Assembly: GCA_001931905.2 (NCBI GenBank)
Contig: MSJI02000828.1
Location: forward strand, 17,871 to 81,870
DNA length: 64,000 bases
Direction of reading: 5' to 3'
DNA from: Cladosporium sp. IMV 00045
Taxonomy: Eukaryota > Ascomycota > Dothideomycetes > Cladosporiales > Cladosporiaceae
Part shown: positions 34,505 through 45,153 of the stretch, piece by piece
Layout of the letters: every line of letters begins with the position of its first letter
Numbering within the stretch: position 1 is the stretch's first letter
Notes under the pieces: generated by a model
What the model saw: only the letters and a program-made list of their open reading frames with translations
Database searches by the model: none
Told to the model about the DNA's origin: nothing
Program-made: the position numbers and the translations under genes

Positions 34505-37500
34505 ATGGCCGGCCGCAGACTGGACAGTTCGGCGCACCGCCGACGAAACGTCGTGGATCGCATAGATATAGCGGAGGGTGAACTTACCGACAGCGACGAC
34601 GACGACCTCGACTCGGTACCCAAACAAAGAGGTGAAGCCCGGATGGAATCTCTTCTCAACCCGCGCGACGCTGTCGAGATAAGCTCTGACGGCGACGAAG
34701 GCGGATCCTCAGACAGGAAGCGCAAGGCTACCGGAGAGAGAGTTGCTTTCACCGACGATGAGGACAGTGATGCCGCCTACAGGCAATTCAAGCAGCGGAA
34801 GACCGTGGAGAGAAAGAAAGTCGCCGCCGAGCGTAAGAAAATCACCAAAAGAACAAACAAAAACTCCATCGTAGGGTTGAAGCCAAAACCCAAGCGTGCC
34901 GCTCCCAAGCGCAAGGAGAGACACTATGGTGATCCTTCTGATGACGAAGAAGCCCTCATGGAGAGCACACTCCCCGACTACGTACAGCAACGCCGTTCTG
35001 CTTGGGACCGCGATCGGAAGGAACTCGGCGATGCTGGCCTGCAGTTCCCTCCCGAGTACGATGATATCTCTTTTTCGGATGACGAGCACTTGGAGTCACT
35101 CAAAGAAAGGCCTGCTCTGTCCGAGAACATGCAGCCTCGCGCTCCTTACGAGGACATCGAGTTACCAGCCTCTTACGGTATCATCCCTGCTCCAATTGCC
35201 CAGTTCTTGCGAAAGTACCAGATCGAAGGAGTTGAATTCTTGCACGAGTTATTCGTATATCAACGGGGAGGAATTCTTGGTGACGACATGGGTCTTGGAA
35301 AGACCATCCAAATCATTGCGTTTCTCACTGTTGTATTCGGCAAGACAGGCGACGAGCGCGATGCAAAACGTATGCGCAAAGTGAGACGTCACCGTGATGG
35401 CGAGAAATGGTACCCGCGTGTGCTTCTCGTGGTACCGGGCACGCTGGTTGCGAATTGGAAAAACGAGCTCAAGAAATGGGGTTGGTGGCACATTTACACC
35501 TGCCACGGCGGCGCCGAGGGACGTCTTTCCGCTCTCGATGCCGCAAGAGCGGGAAGGCTGGAAATCATGATTACGACGTACGAGACCTACCGCAACCATG
35601 CGAGCGCCATCAATGTCGTTCGCTGGGATTGTGTCATTGCCGATGAGTGCCACAGGATCAAGGAACGCAAGGCGGAGACCACGAAGATCATGAACGATAT
35701 CAATGCTCTTTGCCGCATCGGCCTGACAGGCACAGCGATTCAAAATAAGTATGAAGAGCTCTGGACTCTCTTGAATTGGACAAATCCAGGCGCGCTTGGT
35801 CCGCTCTCAAGTTGGAAGACGACCATCGCCTTGCCCCTCAAACTCGGACAGAGCCATGATGCAACATACGCCCAATTGAAGAAATCCCGCGAGGTTGCAC
35901 AGAAGCTTGTCAACAATCTTCTCCCACGGTTCTTGCTCCGCCGTCCCAAGGCACTTATTGCCGATCAGCTACCCAAGAAGAGCGACAAAGTTGTCTTCTG
36001 CCCCCTCAGCGAACAGCAAGAACTCGCCTACAACAATTTTTGCGATACTGAGATGATCCTACGCATCCGTCACGCATACGATCCATGTCCATGCTCCTCG
36101 GGCAAGAAGCAGGGCTGGTGCTGCTACACATTGGTTGATGGAAAGAAGTGGCAAGTCTTTGTCTTCCCAGCGCTACAGACCTTCCAGAAGATCGCAAACC
36201 ACCTCGCGCTCTTGCTCCCACACAGTCCTGACGCCGGCGAGAAACACGAGAAGGAGCTCGAGAAATTGAAGATGGCCATGCCGGACTCGTGGCAGGACAT
36301 GTATGCGCAACGTGACAGCATATTGCATTACACGGATCTGCAGTTCTGTGGCAAGTGGCGCATTTTGAAGAAGCTGCTTAAGCTTTGGCATGACAGCGGC
36401 GATAAGGTTCTTGTGTTCAGCTATTCTGTCCGTCTCCTTGACATGCTTGACATGCTGTTCAAGATGACAACGACATACAACGTCTCATCCCTTTCGGGAA
36501 GGACGCCCGTTGAAGAGCGTCAGGTATGTACAGCTGTGGTTTGGGTTCGAAGCCAACCTGTAATCTCGATGCATTGACTAACAACTCGGAACAGGAACTT
36601 GTGGATGACTTCAACTCCAACCCCAGCGCTTTCGTCTTTCTCATCTCCACAAAGGCCGGTGGACTGGGTCTCAATATCACGTCAGCGAACAAGGTGGTGA
36701 TTGTGGATCCAAATTGGAATCCAGCATACGACCTCCAAGCCCAAGATCGTGCGTATCGCCTAGGCCAGACCCGTGATGTTGAGGTCTTCCGCCTCATCTC
36801 CGCCGGCACCATCGAAGAGATCGTATACGCTCGCCAAGTATACAAACAACAGCAGGCAAACATCGGCTACAACGCTTCAGTCGAGCGACGCTACTTCAAA
36901 GGCGTGCAGGACCAGAAAGAAATGAAAGGCGAGATCTTCGGCCTGGCGAATTTGTTCGCACCGACGAGCGACGAGGTCAAGCTTCGCGACATCTTCAACA
37001 AGACCAACATCGCCGAGTCTCGCGCCGGCGTGGAAATCGCAGGACTCGACCTGGAAGCATCGCGCGATGAGGAAGATGACGACGATATTATCGAAGAGGA
37101 CACTGCGCTTTCCCAGCTGGCGGCCGAAATTGTCGACGAGCCGGGCACGAGGCGCAAGAAAGCGGGTGAAGGCAAGAGGAAACCCGACGGGGTCATGGCA
37201 ATCCTCGCAGGCGCTGGTGTGAAGTACACGCACGAGAACGCAGAAGTCATCGGCACCAGCAAGATTGAAAGGCGGATCTCGTCTCGCGCTCAGAAAGCCG
37301 GCGGTGCGACTTGGGACCGCGAGCGCGCCTTCATGCAGAGTCAAGCATCGCAGAACGACACTAACGATGTACCTTCGCATCCTCACTTGAGGAGGTCAGG
37401 TTCCGACGACGACGAGGAGGAGGATGACACGCCGAAAAGACAGCAGCCGGCGGTTCGGTACACGTACAAACCGCCGGAAGAGGTCCGGAAGCGCCAATTC

Positions 37501-37638
37501 TGCTCCATGGCGAAGTCGCTGGGCTTTGACAATGTGAGCGACTTTGCTCTGGTGGTGGAGGGTTGGACGCAGGATCAGCGGCGCAGGGCTCTAGATCGTT
37601 TCTATGCGGGTAGGAGAGCGGCGTTGGCGAAGTCGTAG
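34505..37638 (+). CDS. SNF2-family ATPase, ERCC6L2 (Rad26-like) type
   Basis: Two exons: 34505-36523 and 36595-37638; 71-bp intron with GTATGT, TGACTAAC and AACAG; 1020 residues. An acidic/basic N-terminus of about 200 residues is followed by a complete Swi2/Snf2 motor: GDDMGLGKT (259-267), motif II DECH (380-383), LTGTAIQN, and in the second lobe GGLGLNI and QAQDRAYRLGQTRDVEVFRL. The regions FLLRRPKALIADQLPKK and the Cys cluster CPC...WCC (Cys528, 530, 539, 540) match the specific insert of animal ERCC6L2, a double-strand-break repair factor, better than Rad26/CSB or Rad54. The C-terminus (VSDFALVVEGWTQDQRRRA) resembles the end of this subfamily. Probably a nuclear DNA translocase in repair or transcription; role inferred. 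Divergent to RRP41. Confidence 0.9.
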
Positions 37639-38251
37639 CATGGACTTTGGTTCCGGAGTTGTGGTGCCAGCACCGCAGTGTCACGATATTTTCTTTTGGC
37701 AGTCAAGATACCCTTTGTTGCACAATAGCGCCCTATGGGCTACATTATGATTCTCATTCTTTTCCACGTGGCTACGCCCTAACATGTACATGCATTCTTG
37801 CGTGAAAGCCGCCCCGCTCATTCTTCCGTACTGCCTAGATCTCGCCAAAACTGAGGATTTTGCGCATGTACGCTGTAGGGCGTGAGAGACAAAAATGCGA
37901 TGCCGCAACGGAATGTAATTCAGGCACCGTGGATCATTTACTATGTAGCTATTGCATATTTCACCATCCCTTCTCTCCATAGTTGACAGTTGCATGTCGG
38001 GGTAACAAACCTTATTTCATTTCGCCTAGGATTGCCCACTGTCCAATGCGGGCCATGAGTCAAGAATATCCCGCCTCGAATATAGAATACAGTCATTTTC
38101 CATATCCGGTTTTCTCTACTCGATTTATCCCAATAACACTTCCATCGTTCAGACACTCTGCACGAGACACGCAGTGAAATTTTTGTCTCACGCATTCACC
38201 TGCGGTCATTGTTCTGCCCTTTTGTTCCAATTCTCTCGCCACAACGCCACA
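37639..38251. other. Intergenic, SNF2 gene to GNAT gene
   Basis: 613 bp, AT-rich from 37700 to 38130, with the SNF2 3' flank and the GNAT gene's promoter. No supported gene. The frame of the GNAT gene is open upstream to 38174 but has no ATG there. Confidence 0.6.
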
Positions 38252-39067
38252 ATGACCATCAAAGAACCATCACAGAACAATCCGAATGGAGTCGCACAAG
38301 AAGTGGATCTCGACCCTGAGAAGATTCTTCCAGGAACAACATTCCCTCAAACCAATGGCAAGTCTGGTTCACCGGACGAAGCGGCTCACATCAGCCCTCA
38401 ATCGCAACCAGGACCCATGATCAACAACCGACCAACGACAGTAACACTATACCAATCCGACGCCCTCAAATCCGCCGAACAAATACCCAAACTCCACGAC
38501 CTCATCAACGACGCTTTTGACATCTCCCACGCCAGAACGGGCGTGTTGCCAGATTCTTATACACGCGTGGTGTCCCACGAACAGTTGACCCAAGAACTCT
38601 CCGGCAAAAGCACATTTACGTATGTCATCGCGTACACCGACACATCTCAAGTAATCGGAACCGCATCCGCCAAAAGGTACAAAGACACGTTGGAGCGGAC
38701 GGCGCCTTGCATTGAGCAACCCAGAACCTGTTTCATGCGCACCGGAACTTCAGGGCGAGATGCGGAGGGATGGGAGTTGGCGTCTATGGCCGTGGATCCT
38801 ACGTTGCAGCGGAAGGGATTGGCGGGCTTACTCATTGAGTTGGTGGAGGGGGGGGGGGTGAAGCGGCGGTTTGCGGTTGCGAAGAAGCAGGATGGAGCGT
38901 CTGAGCGTAGACTGGTCATGCTCTTGACGACGATTAAGGAGGTTAATTTCACGTTCTATTCGCGGAGAGGGTATGACTTGGACTACGAGACGTACCAGAA
39001 GCCTGGGTGGTATGGAAGTCTGACGGGGTTTATGGTCGTTCACATGAGCAAGCAGCTTGATGCATGA
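38252..39067 (+). CDS. GNAT-family N-acetyltransferase
   Basis: Single exon, 271 residues, start at the first ATG of the frame in a good context (CACAATGACC). About 80 polar residues come first. The GNAT fold begins near VTLYQSDALKSAEQIPKLHD. Motif A, the acetyl-CoA pyrophosphate-binding loop, is LASMAVDPTLQRKGLAGLL (pattern R/Q-x-x-G-x-G/A, here QRKGLA). A later FYSRRGYDLDYETYQKPGWY is the usual C-terminal strand and aromatic region. The acceptor substrate is unknown. A run of 11 G bases (38848-38858) encodes part of VEGGGVK between motif A and the C-terminal half. Any length change there would shift the frame, so this stretch deserves a read-level check. The downstream gene is more than 1 kb away, so no operon-like link. 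Confidence 0.85.
   Translation: MTIKEPSQNNPNGVAQEVDLDPEKILPGTTFPQTNGKSGSPDEAAHISPQSQPGPMINNRPTTVTLYQSDALKSAEQIPKLHDLINDAFDISHARTGVLPDSYTRVVSHEQLTQELSGKSTFTYVIAYTDTSQVIGTASAKRYKDTLERTAPCIEQPRTCFMRTGTSGRDAEGWELASMAVDPTLQRKGLAGLLIELVEGGGVKRRFAVAKKQDGASERRLVMLLTTIKEVNFTFYSRRGYDLDYETYQKPGWYGSLTGFMVVHMSKQLDA
38848..38858 (+). repeat. G11 homopolymer inside the GNAT coding sequence
   Basis: Eleven consecutive G bases, coding for GAG GGG GGG GGG GTG in the current frame. Prone to polymerase slippage and sequencing error. Confidence 0.95.
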
Positions 39068-40253
39068 ATGCGAGCAATGATTGAGCTGACGAATGAAAGT
39101 ACATAAGTATGATGTATGAAGTAATCCGATTCACTGTTGCGCTCATGCTGTCCTTGAACCGCCGATGAGTCTGGACCGAGCGTGTCGTGCTGTGAACAGT
39201 CAGGCGGCTTCCGAGAACGACAGGAATTTCACCCGGCGTGATGCTGTCGCGAATACTCGTACAGTCCTGGAGCCCAATTATAGATCAGCTGTATCCGATT
39301 CCGCGACGAAATGTTTGTGAGTCTAATTCCTGAGGAGTCGCTGCATTCAATTCACAGATGGGCGGCTCGCGCGCCAATTAGCGTGGCGGCCCATCCCGCT
39401 TGACCAATCACCGCTCACTCACAACCTCAAGCACTCTATTCTCCGACAACAACACAACCTCACTTCACCAACTTGACCCATGTAGCACGAAAGCTCCGGA
39501 GGCTTCACCAGCGCCTTTCACTGCTCGAGTGATTGGGTTGCAGCATCACAGCCATGCGACAGTGAACCGCGGAGACAACCTGGACCCAGGCCTTGCCCGC
39601 CATGTACCGCCGTCACTTGCAATCCAAAACGCGCATCGCCAGCAGCCTTACAAGGGCAGGCTCGAAATAGCCGGTGAGCTTGATTAGTGTAAAGTAGCAG
39701 GATCTTCGGTACAACGGCGGAGGCGCCTGGTTGGTATCCGAGGCCGCAGAGTCTCTTTCAACATGCCTGCCTTGCAAGTTTCAACGACTTCACTTTCTAT
39801 CCACATATCCTCCATTCGCGCCGAACCCCTCCAATTTGGAGCATGTCCCAGTCTCTGCCCTCGTTGCGATCACGGCAGAGTCAGTTTCCCCATAATTACA
39901 TTCAATTCGTATTTCTTTGTCACAATTGCTTTGCTATTGACTTAAACAATAGCAGATTTTGCAATCTTATTGTACGAATCTCCTTTGTCACTTCCTATTG
40001 TTCACTGCGCCGGCCGCACGACACTCGCTCTTTTATACACACGGTTCACGTTCTTTGACCGACACCTCGACATTTACTCATCATCGCACCACCTATCTCC
40101 AAAGAGCCTGCGCTTTCCGAAATACCGCATTACCTGCTGCGCAGGTTCACTATTGAACAGATCCTTGCAGGCTCAAGGCTCACCATCTTCCACATCTACT
40201 ACGCACCCGGCACAAACAATCCATCGGAACTCGCCAGCATTTTATCAACAAAG
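39068..40253. other. Intergenic, upstream region of the LPMO-like gene
   Basis: 1186 bp. Two CCAAT words near 39375 and 39405 and a TTTATA-type element near 40031-40038, about 215 bp before the next start codon, are possible promoter parts. The last 400 bp are pyrimidine-rich. A 95-codon frame at 39400 lacks an ATG start and motifs. Confidence 0.5.
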
Positions 40254-41483
40254 ATGGCTTTCTGGACGCTCGTAAGCTTTCTGTCAATCCTCGCATTGCT
40301 TCCTCCAAGCGCCATCGCGCACACTTGGATTGAGCAAATGCAAGTCATCGGCGAGAATGGCTCCTACGTTGGCGACTATGGCTACCCTCGCGGCTACATG
40401 GCCCGTACTGATCCTGGCTTCAACGGATTTTCAGATGTGTGGCAGCTCCCAAGCCCGATCACAGATATCGGCAAGACTCGCCTCGATGACCAAATGATGG
40501 CCTGCCATCCCGCACAGCGCACAGCGAACTACTCTTCGGAATACCCAAAACTCTCCGTCACCCCAGGCGCTTACGTCGCGATGAGATATCTTGAGAACGG
40601 CCATGTATCCCAGCCGAACATTCCTGAAGGCAAGCCCAAGGGAAGCGGCACTGTCTACATCTACGGTACCTACGAGCCAAGCGACAGCGAAAAGCTCATG
40701 GACGTTCTTTCGTGGAGCTCTGATGGCAACGGTGGCAACCGCAAGGGTTTCTTGATGGCTGCTCAGTCCTATGATGATGGAAGGTGCTACCAGATCAACG
40801 GCGGTCCTATTAGCGTCAACCGCCAGGCAATCGATGGTAAGAATGAAGTCTGGTGTGAGTCAGATCTGTTGATCCCCAAAAACGCTCCGGCAGACAAGAC
40901 CCTCACCGTGTACTGGGTCTGGAGCTGGCCCACCGAGGGAACTGGCTGCAAGGATGAGTACTACACCACCTGTTCCGACTTCGACGTCGTCCAAGGAACC
41001 GACAAGCTCTCTCCGGCTGCTCAGCACGCCCTCATCCAGCAGTCTCCTCAAAAGAACGCTGTGAGCGACTACAAGAGCAGAACAGCCTACTCTCCCACCC
41101 CAATCCTCATCACCACCCAAGGCTGCCAGGCAACCGGGGAGCCAGCGGCATCCTCGCCTCCAACCGGCGCTCCCCAGCTCAGCTCAGCCTATAGCGTTCC
41201 AGGCAACCTCTCCATCTCCGCTGTAGCGCCTCCAGCGCCCTCCGCAGCCGACAACGCACCCACTGTCATCACAACCACCGCCCTCGCAACAACCACCGCC
41301 CCGAACACCATCATCTTCAAAACCATCACCGTCCCCGCCGCCGCGGAGCCCTCGAACCCCAGCAGCGACCAAGGCATGATTGGCAAGTACAACAGCAGCG
41401 CACATGGTCAGATCGGCCAACGCTCTGAGCAACACGTCAGCGCCCATGGCAGACTCAGACATAAAGTGCGCAAATTTGTTTAG
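40254..41483 (+). CDS. Secreted LPMO-like protein (DUF7492-like) with N-terminal His
   Basis: Single exon, 409 residues. A signal peptide (residues 1-22, ending PSAIA) is followed directly by His23 (HTWIEQMQVIGENGSYVGDY). The conserved GYPRGYMARTDPGF follows. I recall this opening from an uncharacterised fungal secreted family (DUF7492). A mature N-terminal His, an internal His117 (LENGHVSQP) and a Tyr/Cys strand (EYYTTCSDFDV, Tyr236/237, Cys240) together match the copper histidine-brace layout of lytic polysaccharide mono-oxygenases. That similarity is pattern-level only; activity and substrate are unknown. The C-terminal 120 residues are Pro/Ala/Thr-rich and low in complexity, and end basic without a hydrophobic tail, so no GPI anchor. 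Confidence 0.8.
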   Translation: MAFWTLVSFLSILALLPPSAIAHTWIEQMQVIGENGSYVGDYGYPRGYMARTDPGFNGFSDVWQLPSPITDIGKTRLDDQMMACHPAQRTANYSSEYPKLSVTPGAYVAMRYLENGHVSQPNIPEGKPKGSGTVYIYGTYEPSDSEKLMDVLSWSSDGNGGNRKGFLMAAQSYDDGRCYQINGGPISVNRQAIDGKNEVWCESDLLIPKNAPADKTLTVYWVWSWPTEGTGCKDEYYTTCSDFDVVQGTDKLSPAAQHALIQQSPQKNAVSDYKSRTAYSPTPILITTQGCQATGEPAASSPPTGAPQLSSAYSVPGNLSISAVAPPAPSAADNAPTVITTTALATTTAPNTIIFKTITVPAAAEPSNPSSDQGMIGKYNSSAHGQIGQRSEQHVSAHGRLRHKVRKFV

Positions 41484-43006
41484 GGAATTGTGAAGCATTT
41501 TTTGCTTAGGAGAACTTGATTGAAGGGAAGGCGCACGTAGCGCTTTTCTTGTTTGGACATGAGAAACGATTATTCTTAGCATGAAGCATGAGGAACAGAT
41601 ACATGCATTGGGGACTGGCGCAATCTGATTTTTTCGGTCTTTCTTTAACTCATTTTTCTTTTCCTTTTTTCGAGTTGCATTTTTGGTACCTAAGTTCGGA
41701 GGGTCTTGCGAGACTGGCTTCTCGATCGACCGGCGGATGAACTCTTTGCATGGCAACAAAGGAATTTTGCCAGTCTTCTGGGGAGGCGTTCGTTCTGTGC
41801 AATGATTATGAATCCATGGGTTCTGCAGATATGAAATCGCGAAAGCATCAATGAAAAAAACAACAAAAAGGACCCTATCGTCCTCAAAACTCATTCCCTA
41901 TCCTTCCAAGTTTTTTGTTTGAATAAAGGTCTTTCCACCCCTGGAGAGCAAATCTCTCAAAATCAAATGTATTCGCCTTCAGCCTTTTCACCTCCCTCTC
42001 GAGGTCTCTCACAAAGCATCCCATCCATACACCCAGTATCGTGCATTTAGCAGGCAAGCAAGACAAAATCGCAGCGGCGCTGCGCCCACGCCATATATCG
42101 AGAAACCAAAGAAAAGTGAAAACGACTCATCCTTAAAAACATAGAAACAGCAAAAAAAGTACCGTTCATCACCAATCCCCTCACTCCAAAAGACCCTTGT
42201 TTCTCATCATAGAAAAACCCAAACTAAACATAAAACACACATCACGCTTAAACCCATCTCTAAAAGCTAAGCTTGATCGCGATTCTCAAAATTCCCACCT
42301 TCTTCTACCAATTTCAAGCCCGAAAGCGCACCCTGGCCTCAGCTTTTTGAGAATCCGAAAGGCTTGGATAGTAGCGCGCGTAGTATAGCAGTTATGCTTG
42401 AAGCACGCGTTAGCGCCCGTGATGTTTCGACCAATGAGTGGAGAAACGTAATATGAACACATACTGATTTGATCCCCCTTTCCCTTCACTACTGGAGGAT
42501 CAGAACCGACGCACTATGGTAAGAAAAGACAGAATGTTTGCCAAAGTCTTGGCAGTTCTATTCTTTGAAGGCACTGGATTTCTGAAAGGATGCACGAAAC
42601 AGCAAGGTGGAAGAACGAGAATGAAGAGCAGGGAGCAAGTCTAGGTGACATGTAAAAAGCTACAGGTGTGAATTTCTTTTTCTGCAACACAGAAGAGTTT
42701 CTATCCTCATATTCCCGAGCGGTCTACTGCCACCCTCCTCCAAGGCACACCAATCGTGAGATCGTTCCACATCGACTAGCCTTTTTGGTAGGACGCCAGG
42801 CGCCAGAGCTATTTATCTATGCGAAAGAGACAAATCATCTCCTCCTCTCAAATTCCGCCTCAGAGCAGAGGAACAGAACGCTCAACCGATTGATCCGTCA
42901 CGAAAAGAAGGCTCGTCGACCTAAAGACTGCCATGTGCCATGTGTAATAGGAGAAAGAAGCTCTTGATTATTGATTCAGGGCATCTCAAAGAAGAGAAAT
43001 AAAAAT
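41484..43006. other. Convergent intergenic, LPMO-like gene / RPN11
   Basis: 1523 bp, AT-rich and without a supported gene. It must hold both 3' UTRs. A TRGYNNARNNG-like (tRNA A-box) word occurs near 42382 but no tRNA fold follows. Confidence 0.55.
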
Positions 43007-45153
43007 CTACTCCTCCCCATCAACATCCATACCCGCGCCTCCATGTCCATTGACGCCATTCGCCGACGCGCCAGCATTGCCCTGGCCGAGGGTGGGCACG
43101 GAAGCCTCCTTGTCGATCATCTGCCTGCTGACGGCGACGATGTTGTCCTCGATGAGCTCCTGGCCGACGGCCTCGATGTGCTTCTTGGGGTCGACCTTGC
43201 CAACGTAGCGGGTGCGCAGCTGCTCCTTGGACAGCTCCGTCTCTTCCTGCACGCGCTTGAGGTAGCCCTCGGCGAGGGAGACGAGTTTGGAGAGGTTGGC
43301 GTGGTTGTGCTCGCCCTCGTGCGCGAAGTCCGGCATCGTCAGCGCTTCTGTCCACACCGTCTTGTGCAGGTTCATGAGCATGTTCTCTTCCAGCGCGGTC
43401 TTGCGGTAGCCGATGCCTATCGAGTAGTAGTGCCTGTTGAGGCCGTGGATCAGGGCTTGGATGGAGGGTTTGTTGAGGTGGCCGACGTTGGAGGTGGTTT
43501 GCCGGGGTTCTTGGCCGAGCATGAGGGTTTGCGGGTTGATGAGGCGGAAGGCGTCGATGACCACCTTGCCCTTGACGGATTGGATGGGGTCGATGACGAC
43601 GGCGACGGCGCGGGGTGTGAGCTGTTCGAAGGATTGCTGCGTGTTGATGTCGACGCTGGAGAGCCAGCAGCCGAAACCGGGATGTGAGTGGTACCATCCG
43701 ACGACAGTCTCGGGCCTGAAAGAAGCTGTCAGCATTTGTCTGCCAAAACATGATCAAGTATCACATACCGTCCAGTCTGTCGCAGCATGTCCATCATCTT
43801 GGTCTGGAACACAGGATCCACCGCCTCAACTGACACACCGGTACCTGATTGAGGCATAGCGAAGACGTCCACCACGCGGACGGTGTAGTCGTCCACAAAC
43901 TCTCCCAGCATAAGTCCCATGACTTCCATAGGTACACCTGCTCTTCCGTGTCTAAGCATCTTCAGGAGCGCGAGAGAAGAGATGTACACGGTTTCGGCGT
44001 TGTCGACGATGTTCTGGTCCTGTAAGGAAAATTGTCAGCGCGATGTTCATGAAGGCCTGTCAGCGCATTATAATAAGCCTTGCGTTGTAGAGCCGTATGA
44101 CATCCTGCCAGCGCCATGTTCTGTGGCTGCCTTGCAACATGTATCGTCCAGCTTGGTCTCCAGATCCAGGCGGGTCCGTTGCGTAGCCCATCATGGTCCT
44201 ATGAAACATACGTCTGGTCGTATTCTCAGCAATTCCTGATCGCTGCCACGAGCGAACCTCTCGTCGAATGCTTCTGCGACTCAATGGCCTTGGCCTGCTT
44301 GGAGGAGGCGGACCTCTTAAGCCTGTAGCGAAGCGGTCGGGGAAAAGCTGTTGCCGGCCGAAGCTACCTCGAGGTCCGAGATTCTCGACGGATTGACGAC
44401 GACTCGCGCGCGGGGCCACATCAACCGCAAGCGGTGATGCGGGCTCGGGAGTAGCATGAGGCGGCTGAGGTGTCGGCAAAGTCGCGGCTGAGGTTGTAGA
44501 ACCCGAATCAGACTCGCTGGGTGGGCTCTCAAGCTCTGATTGCGGCGAAATGGTGCGCCGGCGAAATGGCGGGACAATGTCGTGGATGAGTGTGGATACA
44601 TCCTCCTCCTCGGCTGTAGGCGTAGTCTGATTGTGCTCTTGCCTTTGTTGCTCTTCTTCGCTGGCAGCGTTGGGAGAAGATCCGGCGTTGGTGTTGCGTT
44701 CTTCAGCAGCATCGTCTCGACCTTCTTGTGGCATATTTCGGACGATAGATAGATATATCGTTGGAAGATGTAATTTGATGCCGACTGATTGCGCAAACAG
44801 CTTTGGCGTGAAGTCGGGATTCCCGTGCCAAGCAGCAGGAAAGAAGACAGCATCAAGCAGTGGCAAGTAGAGCTTCCCAGAAGTAACGCAGCCAGGTGCG
44901 GTCTCGTACCATCGCAGCTTTCCAACCCAAAGCTGAACAGCTTGCAAACACCCTGATGTCTTTCTTTTTGATGCATGCTCTTCCTCAATATCCAGATGTA
45001 GTAGATCGCAGGACTGGCGGGCGCGGAGGACGATCATACACGCAAGGCTCATGATGACACTTGAATCATTGATTAGTTTCTTACCTGCTGAGGGGCACCA
45101 CCGCCACCGCCCATGCCTTGGGCGGCGGCAAGCATTCTCGATAAGCGGTCCAT
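43007..45153 (-). CDS. RPN11: 26S proteasome deubiquitinase Rpn11 (JAMM)
   Basis: Three exons: 45153-45085, 44019-43769 and 43715-43007; 342 residues. Exon 1 (23 codons, [12 protein letters not shown]) ends CAG before GTAAGA. Exon 2 begins after TTCCTTACAG with [20 protein letters not shown]. Exon 3 begins inside the Arg codon of the conserved TGR-PE junction. The MPN+/JAMM zinc site is intact: [17 protein letters not shown] with His116, His118 and Asp129, plus the Glu of [10 protein letters not shown]. Rpn11 removes ubiquitin chains at the proteasome lid. The rest ([38 protein letters not shown]) is close to universal. Intron 1 is 1065 bp, very long for this genome, and contains an open reading frame on the same strand. 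Divergent to RPD3. Confidence 0.95.
44060..44734 (-). CDS. ORF nested in RPN11 intron 1, unknown function
   Basis: A single open frame of 224 codons from the ATG at 44734; the frame is open further up to an ATG at 45052 (330 codons). It lies wholly inside the first RPN11 intron, same strand. The predicted protein is acidic and Gln/Ser/Pro-rich in its first half ([33 protein letters not shown]) and basic in its second ([18 protein letters not shown]), ending [12 protein letters not shown] plus about 40 residues. The composition looks like disordered fungal protein rather than random translation. I do not recognise the family. It could be a nested gene with its own promoter, an alternative RPN11-locus transcript, or a chance frame. 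It is not in phase with RPN11 exon 1, so simple intron retention would not fuse them. Confidence 0.45.
   Translation of the reverse strand: MPQEGRDDAAEERNTNAGSSPNAASEEEQQRQEHNQTTPTAEEEDVSTLIHDIVPPFRRRTISPQSELESPPSESDSGSTTSAATLPTPQPPHATPEPASPLAVDVAPRASRRQSVENLGPRGSFGRQQLFPDRFATGLRGPPPPSRPRPLSRRSIRREVRSWQRSGIAENTTRRMFHRTMMGYATDPPGSGDQAGRYMLQGSHRTWRWQDVIRLYNARLIIMR

Noticed and set aside
42375..42450. Possible tRNA: an A-box-like TAGTATAGCAG and a TTTCGACC word
   Set aside because: No acceptor stem pairs, the B-box is degenerate and no anticodon arm can be drawn with confidence.
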